Shown here: positions 1-9,193 of the stretch, piece after piece
How the letters are laid out: each line of letters starts with the position of its first letter
Position numbering within the stretch: the stretch's first letter is position 1
Source: Pseudactinotalea terrae
Lineage (GTDB): Bacteria; Actinomycetota; Actinomycetes; Actinomycetales; Beutenbergiaceae
Length of the DNA stretch: 64,000 bases
Assembly: GCF_009733845.1 (NCBI RefSeq)
Contig: NZ_WNXZ01000001.1
Span: 1,054,001-1,118,000, forward strand
Direction of reading: 5' to 3'
Position numbers and translations under genes: made by a program
The notes under the pieces: generated by a model
Databases searched by the model: none
What the model was told of the DNA's origin: nothing
The model's input: the letters and a program-made list of their open reading frames with translations, nothing else

Positions 1-1
1 G

Positions 2-2224
2 GACGAGCTGACGCAGCAGGTCTGGGAGGCGCTGACCGCCACCGGTGGTGAGGTGGTCGCGACCGCGCCGACCGGGTTAGGCAAGTCCATGGCATACGGC
101 GTGCCGGCGATGCTGCTCAACGCCACCACCGGCAAGCGGGTCGTCATCTCCACCGAGTCCCTCGCGCTGCAGGCCCAGATCGTCGACAAGGACGCCCCCG
201 TGGCCGCCGCCGCGGTCCGGGACGCCACCGGCGTCGTGGTACGCACCGCTGTCCTCAAGGGCTGGTCCAACTACACCTGCCTGCGGACCACCTTGTCCAG
301 CGCGCACGAGCTGCTCGGCCAGGCCTTCGAGCCCGGCGAGCACGTCCCCACCGACGATGACCTGCGGGCGTTGACCTCCCAGCTGCTGCCCATGGTGGCC
401 GCCACCGACACCGTCGAGCTCGGCGGCGGACGCTACCCCCACGGAGAGGCCGCCCAGCTCGTCGTGTGGGCGTTGCAGCAGCACCTGTCCGAGACCGGCG
501 GCACCGGCGACAAGCACTCCTACTCCGGGTCCACCGCCAACGGCGCCTGGGACCTGGTCTCGGTCACCCCGAACGAGTGCGTCGGCATGGACCAGTGCCC
601 GTTCGCCTCGGTGTGCAAGCCGGCCATGGCCAAGCAGCGCGCAGCCGACGCCGACGTCGTGGTCACCAACCACGCCCTGCTGGCCACCCAGGCCGCCAAG
701 TCCATCGGGGCGGTGATCGGATCCAAGAAGCTGGGCCGCTTCGACGCCATCATCGTCGACGAGGCTCACGCGTTGCCCGACCAGGTCCGCAACCAGGGAG
801 CCAGCGAGGTGGCCTCGCGTCGCATCCTGTCCACCACCCGGGCGTTGCGCACCGTGCTGGAGGAGGCCGACCCGACGGTCAAGACGCTGCTGTCCGACGG
901 TCAGTCGATCGCCGAGGCGGTCGAGGCGGAGCTGGCCGCCCAGATGGGCAAGGCCGACAAGTCCTCCGGGGTGGTGCGCCTGGGCAAGGAGGACGACCCC
1001 ATCCTGGGGTCCGGTGTGATGCTCGAGGCCTGGCTCACGCGCGCCCAGACCGTCCTGGCCAAGGTCGCCAAGAAGGCCGCCGGTGACGCCGAGGTGCGGG
1101 TGCGGCGGGTGCGGGCCCGGGTGGACAGCCTCAAGGCCGACATGTCCTCGGTCTGCGAGCACCGCACCGGGGTGGCCCGCTGGGTGGAGGCCGACGACCG
1201 GGGCGAACGCATCACGCACGCGGCTCGGTCCACCCCGGTCGACGTGTCCTCGATGCTACAGTCGAACCTGTGGTCGGCACCCGAGGACGACCCGGACGCG
1301 ATCGAGGCCGCCGCCGCCGCCGAGGACCAGGACGGGCCGCAGGACCTGTCCGCTGACCCGCCGCTGCGCGGCGCCGACGGCAAGCCGCGGTACAAGCTGT
1401 CGGTGGTGACGGTCTCGGCGACGTTGCCGCGCGGGTTCCCCGCCCAGGTGGGGCTGCGGACGCAGACCACCAAGTACGCCTCCCCGTTCCGGGACGCCTA
1501 CCGGGAGTCGGTGCTGTTCATCCCGCGCGCCGACGACCCGGCCGCCATCGCGGCGCTGTCGCGGGATCCGGGACGCCCGCGCCTGGATGTCGGGATGCAC
1601 CGCGAGTGGGCCAAGGCGCTGATGGTCGCCCTGGTGGAGGCCAACCAGGGGCACGCCCTGATCCTGTCGGCGACCGCGGCGGCGGGTCGGGAGTACGCGC
1701 AGGCGTTGCGCACCGCGGCGGCGAACCGGTGGGCGGTCCACTCCCAGTGGGACGGCCCGGCGCTACGGCATCTGACCGGCCGCTGGAAGGATGACGTCCC
1801 CTCGGTGATGGTCGGCACCCGCTCCATGATGACCGGGGTGGACGCCCCAGGCTCGACGTGCTCGCTGGTGGTCATCGATCGGGTACCCCGCTCGCCGGCC
1901 AACCCGGTGGACGACGCCCGGGTGGAGGACCTGATGGAGCGGGCGGACATGGACCGCTGGGCCGCCACCAGGTTGATCTACAGTGCCAGTGCCAGCCTGC
2001 TGCTGGAGCAGGGGTCGGGTCGGCTGATCCGGTCCGAGCGGGACCGCGGCATGGTCGCCCTGCTCGACCCTCGCATGCTCAAGCTCAAGCCGTTCGGCTA
2101 CCCCGAGGCCACCCGCGCCGTCTACAAGGAGGCGGTCGCCATGTTCGGGCAGCTGATGACCCGGCCGCAGGAGGCCACCGCATGGCTGCGCCAGCAGCAG
2201 GCACAGCTCGCCGCCGCCGCCTGA
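2..2224 (+). CDS. DinG/XPD-type iron-sulfur helicase, 5' end cut by window
   Basis: Superfamily 2 helicase of the DinG/XPD kind; family members unwind DNA 5'-3' with ATP and a 4Fe-4S cluster during repair or recombination. The frame is open from base 2, and conserved sequence (DELTQQVWEAL) precedes the first in-frame GTG, so the true start lies outside. Visible in order: Walker A ATAPTGLGKS, four cysteines fit for the cluster (YTCLRT, NECVGMDQC, SVCKP), DEAH box in VDEAHAL, TVSATLP, and the helicase-C motifs GTRSMMTGVD and QGSGRLIR. It converges on the methyltransferase gene. DinG-like proteins are common on large actinobacterial plasmids and phages. The family call is firm, the role on the element is inferred. 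Confidence 0.9.
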   Translation, partial: DELTQQVWEALTATGGEVVATAPTGLGKSMAYGVPAMLLNATTGKRVVISTESLALQAQIVDKDAPVAAAAVRDATGVVVRTAVLKGWSNYTCLRTTLSSAHELLGQAFEPGEHVPTDDDLRALTSQLLPMVAATDTVELGGGRYPHGEAAQLVVWALQQHLSETGGTGDKHSYSGSTANGAWDLVSVTPNECVGMDQCPFASVCKPAMAKQRAADADVVVTNHALLATQAAKSIGAVIGSKKLGRFDAIIVDEAHALPDQVRNQGASEVASRRILSTTRALRTVLEEADPTVKTLLSDGQSIAEAVEAELAAQMGKADKSSGVVRLGKEDDPILGSGVMLEAWLTRAQTVLAKVAKKAAGDAEVRVRRVRARVDSLKADMSSVCEHRTGVARWVEADDRGERITHAARSTPVDVSSMLQSNLWSAPEDDPDAIEAAAAAEDQDGPQDLSADPPLRGADGKPRYKLSVVTVSATLPRGFPAQVGLRTQTTKYASPFRDAYRESVLFIPRADDPAAIAALSRDPGRPRLDVGMHREWAKALMVALVEANQGHALILSATAAAGREYAQALRTAAANRWAVHSQWDGPALRHLTGRWKDDVPSVMVGTRSMMTGVDAPGSTCSLVVIDRVPRSPANPVDDARVEDLMERADMDRWAATRLIYSASASLLLEQGSGRLIRSERDRGMVALLDPRMLKLKPFGYPEATRAVYKEAVAMFGQLMTRPQEATAWLRQQQAQLAAAA

Positions 2225-2270
2225 CCGGGCCCGACCCGGCGCGCCGCTGACCGGTCCGCGCCTACCCGAG

Positions 2271-2313
2271 GTGCACGAACGTGCACATCAGCGGAATGTG
2301 CACGAACGTGCAC
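2271..2313. repeat. two copies of a 16-bp palindromic repeat between convergent genes
   Basis: GTGCACGAACGTGCAC occurs at 2271-2286 and again at 2298-2313. Each copy has GTGCAC arms around GAAC, and the outer flanks (AG...CAT and ATG...CCT) extend the symmetry so that the block is a near-palindrome about its centre. It has no T-run, so it does not look like a simple terminator. A dimeric DNA-binding protein site (partition centromere or regulator operator) is possible. Confidence 0.6.
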
Positions 2314-2323
2314 CTTCGACCTC

Positions 2324-3787
2324 TCAGGCGGCCACCGCGACGGCAGCAGCGGCGCTCCAGACCCGGAACGCTCCGCCACCGGCATGGACCCGGACCGGGG
2401 TCGTCGCGGCCGCGGCCTCACGCATCCGGGCAGCAGCCTTGGCCACCGTCTCCGGGTCCAGCCCGTCCAGCTCACCGGCGGCCACCAGGTCGCCGAGCCA
2501 CTGCGCAGCCAGCCGCGCCTGCCGCGCGGTCAGCCCTTCCGGCGTCGGGACCGTGAGCGCCGGGACATGCCGGTAGGTGGCGCCGCCCTCATCGGTGCCG
2601 GCCAGCACCTGCGTCAGCCGCGGCAGCACGTAGGTGTCCACGGTTTGCTGCGAGAGCTCGACGGTCAACCAGCGGCGCCCGAGCTTGTGCGCGACCGCGG
2701 CGGTGGTGCCCGACCCGGCGAACGGGTCCAGCACCAGGTCACCGGGTGCGGTGGCGGTCTCGATGATGCGGGCCAGCAGCTCCTCCGGCTTGGGGGTGTC
2801 GAACCCGGCGTGACCGAACAGGGCGTGCTGATGCTCCCGGGCGGCCTCGTTGGTCGCGACCCCGGTGGCCCGGGTGAACAGCGTGGTCCAGGTCTTGGAG
2901 CCCGATCCGGAGATGACGTTGGGTCGCAGCGGCAGCCGGCTCGAGACCAGCAGCTCGGCGCCGGCGGCGAGCTCACGGTCCAGTCGCTCCTGGTTCCAGC
3001 GGAAGGACCCGAACATGGCGAAGTCGGCGGCGTTGCGACCGTCCACGACCTCGATGTCGTCCAGCAGCTCGGTGCGCACCGAGGCGGTGGACATGTCACC
3101 GGCCGCGATGGTGCCCAGCCGCTGCGGCATCTGCACCGACCCGGCCGGGAACCGCAGCACGGTCGGGGCGTTGGACCCGTGGTGCAGCGGGACACGACGG
3201 GAGGCGACCTGCTCCCCGGTGCTGAACCGGCCCAGGCGGGTGCGGTCCTTGGCGAAGACGAGGATGTGGTCGGTGACCTGGGCGAGCTGACCGTGCAGGT
3301 AGGACGGCTTGCGCTTGCGTTCCCAGACGACGTCCGCGACGAAGTTCGCGGGCCCGAAGACCTCCTCGGCCAGCAGCCGCACCCGGTGCACCTCGCCGTC
3401 GTCGAGGTGGATCCAGGCGCTGCCGTCGGTGCGCAGCGACCTGTGCACCTGGGTCAGGGTCTGACGCATCATCGTCAGCCACAGCGCGGACTCTTCCCGG
3501 TCGCCGTAGTCGGTGAAGGTGCGGCCGGTGTTGTACGGCGGGTCGAGGTAGGCCAGCTTCACGGTGCCGTCCAGGTCCGGCATGCTGGCCAGCACCCGGT
3601 CGGCCGAACCGACGTAGAGGTCGCCGGTGGATTCGCCGTGACCGTGCGCGGTGGCAGCCCACTCCCCCGGCGGCGGCGGTTCGTCCTGACTCCACGCCAA
3701 CGACCCGGTCGGGGTGGTCACCGCCCACTGGTCATCGCCGGCCCATCGCAGCCGGACGTTGGTGGAGCGGCGAGAGGGAGCGGTCAC
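2324..3787 (-). CDS. beta-class DNA adenine/cytosine-N4 methyltransferase
   Basis: 487-residue S-adenosylmethionine-dependent amino-methyltransferase. Catalytic DPPYNT lies near residue 81 and the SAM-binding DPFAGSGTT near residue 354, an order (catalytic motif, recognition region, FxGxG) that defines the beta class shared with type III Mod subunits and many phage enzymes. The roughly 270 residues between would hold the target-recognition domain. Its start overlaps the preceding gene by 4 bp, making it the last gene of the leftward conjugation operon. No restriction partner is adjacent, so an orphan role (self-protection in a new host, or regulation) is likelier than a restriction system. 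Target sequence unknown. Confidence 0.92.
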   Translation of the reverse strand: MTAPSRRSTNVRLRWAGDDQWAVTTPTGSLAWSQDEPPPPGEWAATAHGHGESTGDLYVGSADRVLASMPDLDGTVKLAYLDPPYNTGRTFTDYGDREESALWLTMMRQTLTQVHRSLRTDGSAWIHLDDGEVHRVRLLAEEVFGPANFVADVVWERKRKPSYLHGQLAQVTDHILVFAKDRTRLGRFSTGEQVASRRVPLHHGSNAPTVLRFPAGSVQMPQRLGTIAAGDMSTASVRTELLDDIEVVDGRNAADFAMFGSFRWNQERLDRELAAGAELLVSSRLPLRPNVISGSGSKTWTTLFTRATGVATNEAAREHQHALFGHAGFDTPKPEELLARIIETATAPGDLVLDPFAGSGTTAAVAHKLGRRWLTVELSQQTVDTYVLPRLTQVLAGTDEGGATYRHVPALTVPTPEGLTARQARLAAQWLGDLVAAGELDGLDPETVAKAAARMREAAAATTPVRVHAGGGAFRVWSAAAAVAVAA

Positions 3788-4023
3788 GTCCCTGTAGATG
3801 TGCGGGGCTGGGCTGAGCCTGCTGGCTCGATGATGCCCAGGTCGGCATTCAGCACACGAATGGACTCACGGAGCTCTGCTGCGACCTGACGTGAGCCGAC
3901 CAGCAGAGCGTCAGTGCTGTCCACGCCGGACTTCTCCCGACGGCCCACGATCCGCTCGTAGTCGCTCGCGATCGCTTCGAGCGCGCTGATCGCTTCGGTG
4001 TGTCGACGCCAGTCGTCAACCAT
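3784..4023 (-). CDS. small helical protein of unknown function
   Basis: 79 residues beginning MVDDWRRHTEAISALE, predicted largely alpha-helical and charged. I chose this ATG because AGGAGG lies 8 nt upstream; a longer in-frame extension is arginine/proline-rich non-coding-like sequence. It overlaps the methyltransferase start by 4 bp and the upstream small gene by 8 bp, so translation is probably coupled within the operon. No family recognised. Confidence 0.65.
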   Translation of the reverse strand: MVDDWRRHTEAISALEAIASDYERIVGRREKSGVDSTDALLVGSRQVAAELRESIRVLNADLGIIEPAGSAQPRTSTGT

Positions 4024-4153
4024 GCTGCGTGCCTCCTGATTCTGCTCCGTGCTCGGGGCAGCCGGGCTCGTCCTCGCGGTCGGACCCGGTGCGCGCGACG
4101 AGCGCGGAGCGGACCGGTCCGGCGGCGTAGTAGATGCAGGTGCACTCAGGCAT
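4016..4153 (-). CDS. 45-residue Cys/His-rich small protein
   Basis: Starts MPECTCIYYAAGPVRS with AGGAGG 6 nt before the ATG and ends near CPEHGAESGG. The CTC and CPEH pairs could bind a metal ion; small proteins of this look are frequent in actinobacterial phages and plasmids. It overlaps both neighbours by 8 bp in the leftward operon. Function unknown. Confidence 0.6.
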   Translation of the reverse strand: MPECTCIYYAAGPVRSALVARTGSDREDEPGCPEHGAESGGTQHG

Positions 4154-4328
4154 CGGAGCCTCCTGACCCTGCGCACGCGCCCCACAGGCGGTTGTGCGTG
4201 ACGCAGTACGGGTGCGCCTGGCCATCAGGCCTGCGATCGCCCGGGGCATCCACGCGATCGCAGATCGAGAAGTCGAGGAGCGCCTGCCGCACGTCCGCGA
4301 CGGCCTCCTGCGGGGTCGGCCAGTTCAT
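4146..4328 (-). CDS. 60-residue small protein of unknown function
   Basis: Begins MNWPTPQEAVADVRQALL, with GGAGGT 9 nt upstream of the ATG, and ends with a short stretch holding CVTHNRLWGAC, whose cysteines and histidine could coordinate zinc. The start overlaps the stop of the upstream gene by 4 bp (ATGA), a sign of coupled translation. No family recognised. Confidence 0.6.
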   Translation of the reverse strand: MNWPTPQEAVADVRQALLDFSICDRVDAPGDRRPDGQAHPYCVTHNRLWGACAGSGGSDA

Positions 4329-4666
4329 CGGTTCGGACCTCCGGGTGCCGTGGCGGCCCCGAGCCAGGAGTAGGTCGACACCAGACGTACACGTGCGGCC
4401 GCGACATCATCGAGCAGGACGGTGCTTCCGGGGTTGAGCACGTCGGGCTGGCAGGGCACGCCGTTGGTGTCCACCTCCCACACGTCCCACGGGTCATCGT
4501 GCGCCCAGACGCCGCGACGGTCCGGGGCCGGGCCGACGTACACCCCGACGGGCTGCCCGGCCGCAAGGTCCGCGTACGGTCCCTCGCTCGGACGTCGGGC
4601 ACACAGCCCTTGGGCGAGGATCTGTTCGCGGTTCGTCGTCGGGCTGGTGTGGAACAGGGTGGTCAC
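4325..4666 (-). CDS. 113-residue protein with ADP-ribosyltransferase-like N-terminal signature
   Basis: The N terminus LFHTSPTTNREQILAQGL resembles the first strand-helix of small ART-fold proteins, which often begin with a hydrophobic-His-x-Thr/Ser strand and an NRxxILxxGL helix; GVYVGP and VWEVDTNG would be later strands. The similarity is by eye only, and no complete R-S-E or H-Y-E catalytic triad is obvious. It sits mid-operon with 4-bp overlaps on both sides. Treat the fold as a hypothesis. Confidence 0.5.
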   Translation of the reverse strand: MTTLFHTSPTTNREQILAQGLCARRPSEGPYADLAAGQPVGVYVGPAPDRRGVWAHDDPWDVWEVDTNGVPCQPDVLNPGSTVLLDDVAAARVRLVSTYSWLGAATAPGGPNR

Positions 4667-5028
4667 AGCTGCGCACCAGCCGGCTGCGGGTTCAGTCCTG
4701 CACGAGCGACCACCCGGTCGATCCGTGCGCGCAGCAGGTCCAGCGAGGAGCCGTCGTTCCCGTTGAGGTGCTCGACCGCCCCGAGCGCCGAGACCGCCAC
4801 GTCGAGCAGCTCGTTCACCAGGTCCGCTCGGTCACCGACCTCCCCCTTGCGCGGGTTCGCGCCGGTCATGCCGATGACCGCCGCGATGCTCTCCCCGACC
4901 TCCTCGGCAGCCTTCATGGTGCGGTGCAGCATCAGCAGCTCGGCCTGAGCCTGCTGCGGGTCCAGGTCGGCGATACGGCCGCCGATCTTCTCATCGAGGT
5001 AGGCGGAGAAGACGTTCAGGTCAGCCAC
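4663..5028 (-). CDS. MazG-like all-alpha NTP pyrophosphohydrolase
   Basis: 121 residues from a GTG preceded by GGAGGT (7 nt). The pattern EEVGE about residue 43 followed by LVNELLDVAVSAL matches the metal-binding ExxE...ExxD signature of the MazG/dUTPase all-alpha family, which hydrolyse nucleoside triphosphates to monophosphate and pyrophosphate. Such enzymes on phages and plasmids may trim nucleotide or alarmone pools. This is one of two MazG-like genes in the window (the other starts at 27804). An in-frame upstream extension lacks coding character and was dropped. Confidence 0.75.
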   Translation of the reverse strand: MADLNVFSAYLDEKIGGRIADLDPQQAQAELLMLHRTMKAAEEVGESIAAVIGMTGANPRKGEVGDRADLVNELLDVAVSALGAVEHLNGNDGSSLDLLRARIDRVVARAGLNPQPAGAQL

Positions 5029-5404
5029 GATCGGCACCTCCGGCGACCTCGACATGGGTGAGCGCGATACCGCCGGCGTAGTCCTGCACGCACACCACGG
5101 CCTCACCCGAAGGCATCACCCAGGCGGTGCCACGCACCGTCGAGAGGCGTCCTTCACCGACCCGTGCGCCGGGCCAGTACCGCACCGGGGACCCGTGCGG
5201 GTGGTCCCGGTTGAAGGCATCCGCCTGACCCTGCGCCGACGTCGCCGACCCTGCCCGGACGCGTTCGGCGTCGATGCTGAGGTCGGTGATGTCCAGCGGC
5301 CAGGCCCCGTTGAGAGCTTCCGCCGCTTCGATGGCCGCCCGCTTGGACCGCGCCCGGATGCGGGCCTCGTGGGTCACGGTCACGGTGACGTCGTACTCAG
5401 GCAT
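5021..5404 (-). CDS. 127-residue protein of unknown function
   Basis: Begins MPEYDVTVTVTHEARIRARS, a beta strand with alternating residues followed by a helix (AAIEAAEALNG), giving a small alpha/beta N-terminal domain. The second half (WVMPSGEAVVCVQDYAGGIALTHVEV) looks like beta strands. Both ends overlap neighbours by about 8 bp in the leftward operon. Not recognised. Confidence 0.65.
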   Translation of the reverse strand: MPEYDVTVTVTHEARIRARSKRAAIEAAEALNGAWPLDITDLSIDAERVRAGSATSAQGQADAFNRDHPHGSPVRYWPGARVGEGRLSTVRGTAWVMPSGEAVVCVQDYAGGIALTHVEVAGGADRG

Positions 5405-6641
5405 CGCAGCCTGCCGGTCCGGAGCCCTCGGTCAGGTCGTGCAAGGTGCGGGCGAGACGGTCGGTGATCTCCTCCTCGTCGCACCCCAGGGGCTGTCCCG
5501 GCCAGGCCAGGGCTCGCTGCACGTAGGTGGGCCACTGCTGCGCCAGCCGCTTGGCCTCGGCGACCAGGGCGGCGCGGCTGACCTCGTCGGAGACCCCGTC
5601 GAAGTCGGAGACCGGGCTGGTGGTCCGGGCCACGAAGGAGGCGACCAGGTGGGTGGCGATGTCGTGCCAGCCGCGGGAGGGCACCAGGTCCTTGGCGCTC
5701 TTGCGCAGCGCCCGCAGCACGGTCCGGGACGGCTTGGGGGCCGGCTGCACCTGCCCGACGACCAGGACGTCGACCATCGGTGCCGGTGCGGACTCCAGGG
5801 ACTGCAGCTGCTCCAGGGAGAAGTCGTCCCACAGGGCCAGCAGCCGCTCGTCGACCTCGGGCATCCCGTCACGCAGACCGCACAGCAGCTCCACGACGGC
5901 GCGCAGCGCGCGGGCGGCAGCGTTGGGGTCGGCCTGGCAGGTCTCGAGGACCCACTGGCGGTCGGTCTCCTCGGCCGGCACGCACAGCCGGGGCAGGCTC
6001 ATGGAGCGGCGGACCGCGACCGACAGGGCGAACGTGCGTGCCGCGGCGCGCATCCCCTTGGTCTTGGTGACCATCTGCTCGGGGTCCTCCACGAGGTCCC
6101 AGAACCCGCCGGTGCAGGCCTGCTCCTCGGCGGAGGAGGCGACCGGGGCGTGCTCGGAAATGTGCCGCTGCTGCCATTCCTGCTCGGTGGTGTCGTCCAT
6201 CTGCCCGGGCGTGGTGTCCCACAGCACGGTGAGCCGGTCCGCTGCGGACCGGGGCCGCACCACGGCGTCCCGGTGGGAGAACGCGATCGCGGTCTGCCGC
6301 AGCCACCCGGCGAAGGAGGCGGTACGCAGCCGGTCCAGGTCGAAGAACCCGCGCTCGGCGTCCAGCACGGTCCGCACCAGCTGCCAGCGCAGCGAGTCGG
6401 CCAGGTCGGCACGCTGCTGCTGGGACAGGCCGGCGGTGTAGGTGCTGACCTCATCGATGATCGGGGAGGTGGCGATCAGGGCGGCGATCCGGTGAGCGCT
6501 CTCCCGCGAGTCCAGGGCGCCGGCGGCGGCGGTCTCAGCGATGCCGCGGGCCACCTCGTCCAGCTGGAGGGTCGTCAGCGAGGCGGCGTTGGTCACATCG
6601 CGCAGCGTCGAGGTCGACGCTGCCAGGGCCGCGGCTACCAC
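5397..6641 (-). CDS. 414-residue operon protein, weakly sigma-like centre
   Basis: GTG start overlapping the end of the VirB4-like gene by 7 bp. The protein is helical throughout. A central stretch, FFDLDRLRTASFAGWLRQTA, is reminiscent of the region around sigma-70 region 2 (xFDxxRxxSFxxWLR), but no clear region 4 follows, so I do not call it a sigma factor. Its place directly after VirB4 and TcpC points to a conjugation or plasmid-maintenance role. Unknown family. Confidence 0.6.
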   Translation of the reverse strand: MVAAALAASTSTLRDVTNAASLTTLQLDEVARGIAETAAAGALDSRESAHRIAALIATSPIIDEVSTYTAGLSQQQRADLADSLRWQLVRTVLDAERGFFDLDRLRTASFAGWLRQTAIAFSHRDAVVRPRSAADRLTVLWDTTPGQMDDTTEQEWQQRHISEHAPVASSAEEQACTGGFWDLVEDPEQMVTKTKGMRAAARTFALSVAVRRSMSLPRLCVPAEETDRQWVLETCQADPNAAARALRAVVELLCGLRDGMPEVDERLLALWDDFSLEQLQSLESAPAPMVDVLVVGQVQPAPKPSRTVLRALRKSAKDLVPSRGWHDIATHLVASFVARTTSPVSDFDGVSDEVSRAALVAEAKRLAQQWPTYVQRALAWPGQPLGCDEEEITDRLARTLHDLTEGSGPAGCDA

Positions 6642-9193
6642 GACATCTCGTTGCTCGGTGCGACCTCAGCGGTGGTGGACATGTCGTGCTGTTCCTTTGC
6701 AAGACGGGCCTGCTCCTTGACGAGCTCGCGCTCATCGATGTCTCGCTTGTTCGTCGAGGCCATCTTGAGGAAGGCAGGGGGGATGACAACTTCGGTGGGG
6801 ACTGCGCGCTTGGCCAGGTCGCAGTAGATGCCGATGGCGCCGCGCAGGACTTCACCGGTGGTGGGGTTGCGCAGAGCGCGCATCGAGTCCCAGTTCGGCT
6901 GCTGACCGCCGCCGGCGGCCGCCACCTTGTCCGAGCCCATGATGGCTGCCAGCCGGGCAGGGGTGGGTTCGATCTTGAACAGCTTGCAGGCTGCGACGGC
7001 CTCGTCCTCGTCCTGGATGGGCAGGATGATGCCGCGGGAGATGTAGCCGGCCAGCTCGGCCTTGAGCAGGTCGGAGACCCGCTGGGTGAACAGCACCGGA
7101 AAGACCCGCTGGGAGCGGGCCAGCCGGCCCAGCCGCTCGACCTCGGCGCGACCGGACTGGGTGAACAGCCACGCCTCGTCGAGCAGCACGACACCGTCAC
7201 GACCGGAGACGGCCATCGCGGTCCCGAACACCATCATGCGGACCAGCGCCTTGGCGGCACGGACGGTCTGGGAGTTGGTGTCCTGGGCGGCCAGGGCGGC
7301 GATGTCGATGGTGCCGGCCTTGATGAGGGTCAGCCCGTTGTTGACGCGCAGCCCCTGCGACTTGGGCGAGATTCCGAAGCAGGCCCGGAACAGCGAGCTG
7401 GTCTGAGCGAACCGGAAGATCGGGGCGACGGCCGCCTTGCCGATCTCGCCTGCCTTGACCGCCAGGGCCAGCGCCTGCCCGGTGCAGGTGGCGCCGCGCT
7501 GCACACCGTAGAAGATGGCGGCGCGCAGGTCGGTCTCGTACTGGCCGGCGTCCCGGGTGCCCCACGGGTTGATGTCCATGATCATGGTGACGGCCAGCTC
7601 GATGCCGTCCTCGGGGCTGGCGGAGAACCGGACCGGGTCGAAGACCCCGTCGGCCGATTCCAGGTCGTCCAGGGACGCCACGACGCCGCCTCGCTCCAGG
7701 ACGGGGCCCTCGAGGTTGGAGGACATCTTGGGGTCGACGATGATGCACGGGCGGGTGAAGCTGAACTGGTGGGCCAGCCACTGCAGCAGGATCGTCTTCC
7801 CGGCTCCTGATTGCCCGACAACGGTCATGGCGGGGACGCTGTCGTCGTCGGCGGCGGCCATCGGGTCCAGCCAGGATGCCTGCTTGTCACGCTGGGTGAA
7901 CCCGAGCAGCACCGACCCGGCGCTGGGGGCATCCCCCACGACCGACAGGCCGGAGGCACCGGAGTAGGCGACGGTCTGGGTGGGCAGGTCGTGCACGTGC
8001 GGGTTAGCACGCACGTTCGAGGCGATCATGGTCTCTGCCATGGCCTGCCGCTGCCGCTCGAGCATCGGGTTGAGCTTGGCGGTCAGGGAGACCGAGAGCT
8101 CGTTCATGTCGGCGACGTAACCGGAGAACCCCACGATGACCGAGGCGTCCACCAGGGTCGGCGGGGCACCGGCGGCGTAGGCGGCCTCGACCTCGCGGAG
8201 CATGTGCTCGTGCTCCTCCTGCTCGGCGCGCTCCATCTTGCCCTGCTGCAGGCGGTCCCGAATGTCCTCGTCGATGCGCTGCCGGTTGCGGCGCAGCTCG
8301 GCGCGGGTGATGACGGCCGGTTCGACACGTCCCCGGATCGAGACGACCAGGGCGTCCTGGTCCAGCAGCTGGGTGACCCACCACGCCTCGGCCCGGTTGG
8401 AGGGGACGTAGGGCAGGTCGATGTCCTGCACGGTGGCCATCGTGACCGTGGGCACGTGGTCCATGTCGGGGGCGGCGTCCGGGTCGGCCATGGCACGGGC
8501 CACCGCGCGGGCCTGCTCGGCGTGGGTGAGCACGTGCATACAGTCCGGGGAGGGCAGCACGTACACGTCCGGTGCGGTGCCGTTGTTCCACCAGGCGTTG
8601 GCGATGCGGAACTGCTCGTTGGACGGCACGGTCAGACCGGCCCGGGCTGCGGCCTGCGCGACCCGACGGGCGTCGGGCTCGTAGTCGCTGATCGGGGTGC
8701 CGCCGGAGGTGATGGTCTCCGCGATGGAGTCCAGGGTGGCCTTGATGCCGCCGGCGCCGCCGACCTTGTCCTGCAGCTTGACACCGATCAGGGCGGTCCG
8801 TACCCGGGTCTCCTGGGTGCGGGGGAAGAGCGAGGCCAGGTGGGCACCCATGGGGTGGTCGGCCGGCGGGGTCCACCACTGCGGCAGGTTCACCACCAGG
8901 GTGTGAACCTCGCGGTAGGACTGCCGGGCGATGGAGCGGCGGTTCCCGACGATCGCGGAGAGCTGGGCGAGCTCGGCGTACATCTGCAGCAGCGGGGCTG
9001 CGGCCTGGTCGATGTCGGAGTCGGACTTGGCGTCGGCGACCGGCGACATGGGCACCGCGCGCCACAGCCACACCGAGTTGTCGGTGCCCATGACCAGGCC
9101 CTCGCGCCACTCCCCGCGCAGCCGCGCCCGGGTGAAGGTGGGCCACTGCGGCTGCGTGGGCAGCACGTCGGCGGCGGCGGGCTTGCGCGCCAT
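6635..9193 (-). CDS. VirB4/TraC-like conjugation ATPase
   Basis: 852-residue ATPase of the type IV secretion VirB4/HerA superfamily, which powers pilus or channel assembly at the inner face of the membrane. Walker A VVGQSGAGKT is near residue 460, preceded by a long N-terminal domain and followed by Walker B GVVLLDEAWLF near residue 668 and SQRVFPVLFTQRV, a sensor-like segment. Length fits VirB4 proteins (about 800). Start overlaps the TcpC-like stop by 1 bp. No coupling protein or relaxase is recognisable here; they probably lie beyond the right edge. Confidence 0.88.
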   Translation of the reverse strand: MARKPAAADVLPTQPQWPTFTRARLRGEWREGLVMGTDNSVWLWRAVPMSPVADAKSDSDIDQAAAPLLQMYAELAQLSAIVGNRRSIARQSYREVHTLVVNLPQWWTPPADHPMGAHLASLFPRTQETRVRTALIGVKLQDKVGGAGGIKATLDSIAETITSGGTPISDYEPDARRVAQAAARAGLTVPSNEQFRIANAWWNNGTAPDVYVLPSPDCMHVLTHAEQARAVARAMADPDAAPDMDHVPTVTMATVQDIDLPYVPSNRAEAWWVTQLLDQDALVVSIRGRVEPAVITRAELRRNRQRIDEDIRDRLQQGKMERAEQEEHEHMLREVEAAYAAGAPPTLVDASVIVGFSGYVADMNELSVSLTAKLNPMLERQRQAMAETMIASNVRANPHVHDLPTQTVAYSGASGLSVVGDAPSAGSVLLGFTQRDKQASWLDPMAAADDDSVPAMTVVGQSGAGKTILLQWLAHQFSFTRPCIIVDPKMSSNLEGPVLERGGVVASLDDLESADGVFDPVRFSASPEDGIELAVTMIMDINPWGTRDAGQYETDLRAAIFYGVQRGATCTGQALALAVKAGEIGKAAVAPIFRFAQTSSLFRACFGISPKSQGLRVNNGLTLIKAGTIDIAALAAQDTNSQTVRAAKALVRMMVFGTAMAVSGRDGVVLLDEAWLFTQSGRAEVERLGRLARSQRVFPVLFTQRVSDLLKAELAGYISRGIILPIQDEDEAVAACKLFKIEPTPARLAAIMGSDKVAAAGGGQQPNWDSMRALRNPTTGEVLRGAIGIYCDLAKRAVPTEVVIPPAFLKMASTNKRDIDERELVKEQARLAKEQHDMSTTAEVAPSNEMSW

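Noticed and set aside
77-1219. Long reading frame opposite the helicase gene
   Set aside because: Gly/His/Leu-rich composition and poor codon third positions mark it as a shadow of the DinG-like gene.
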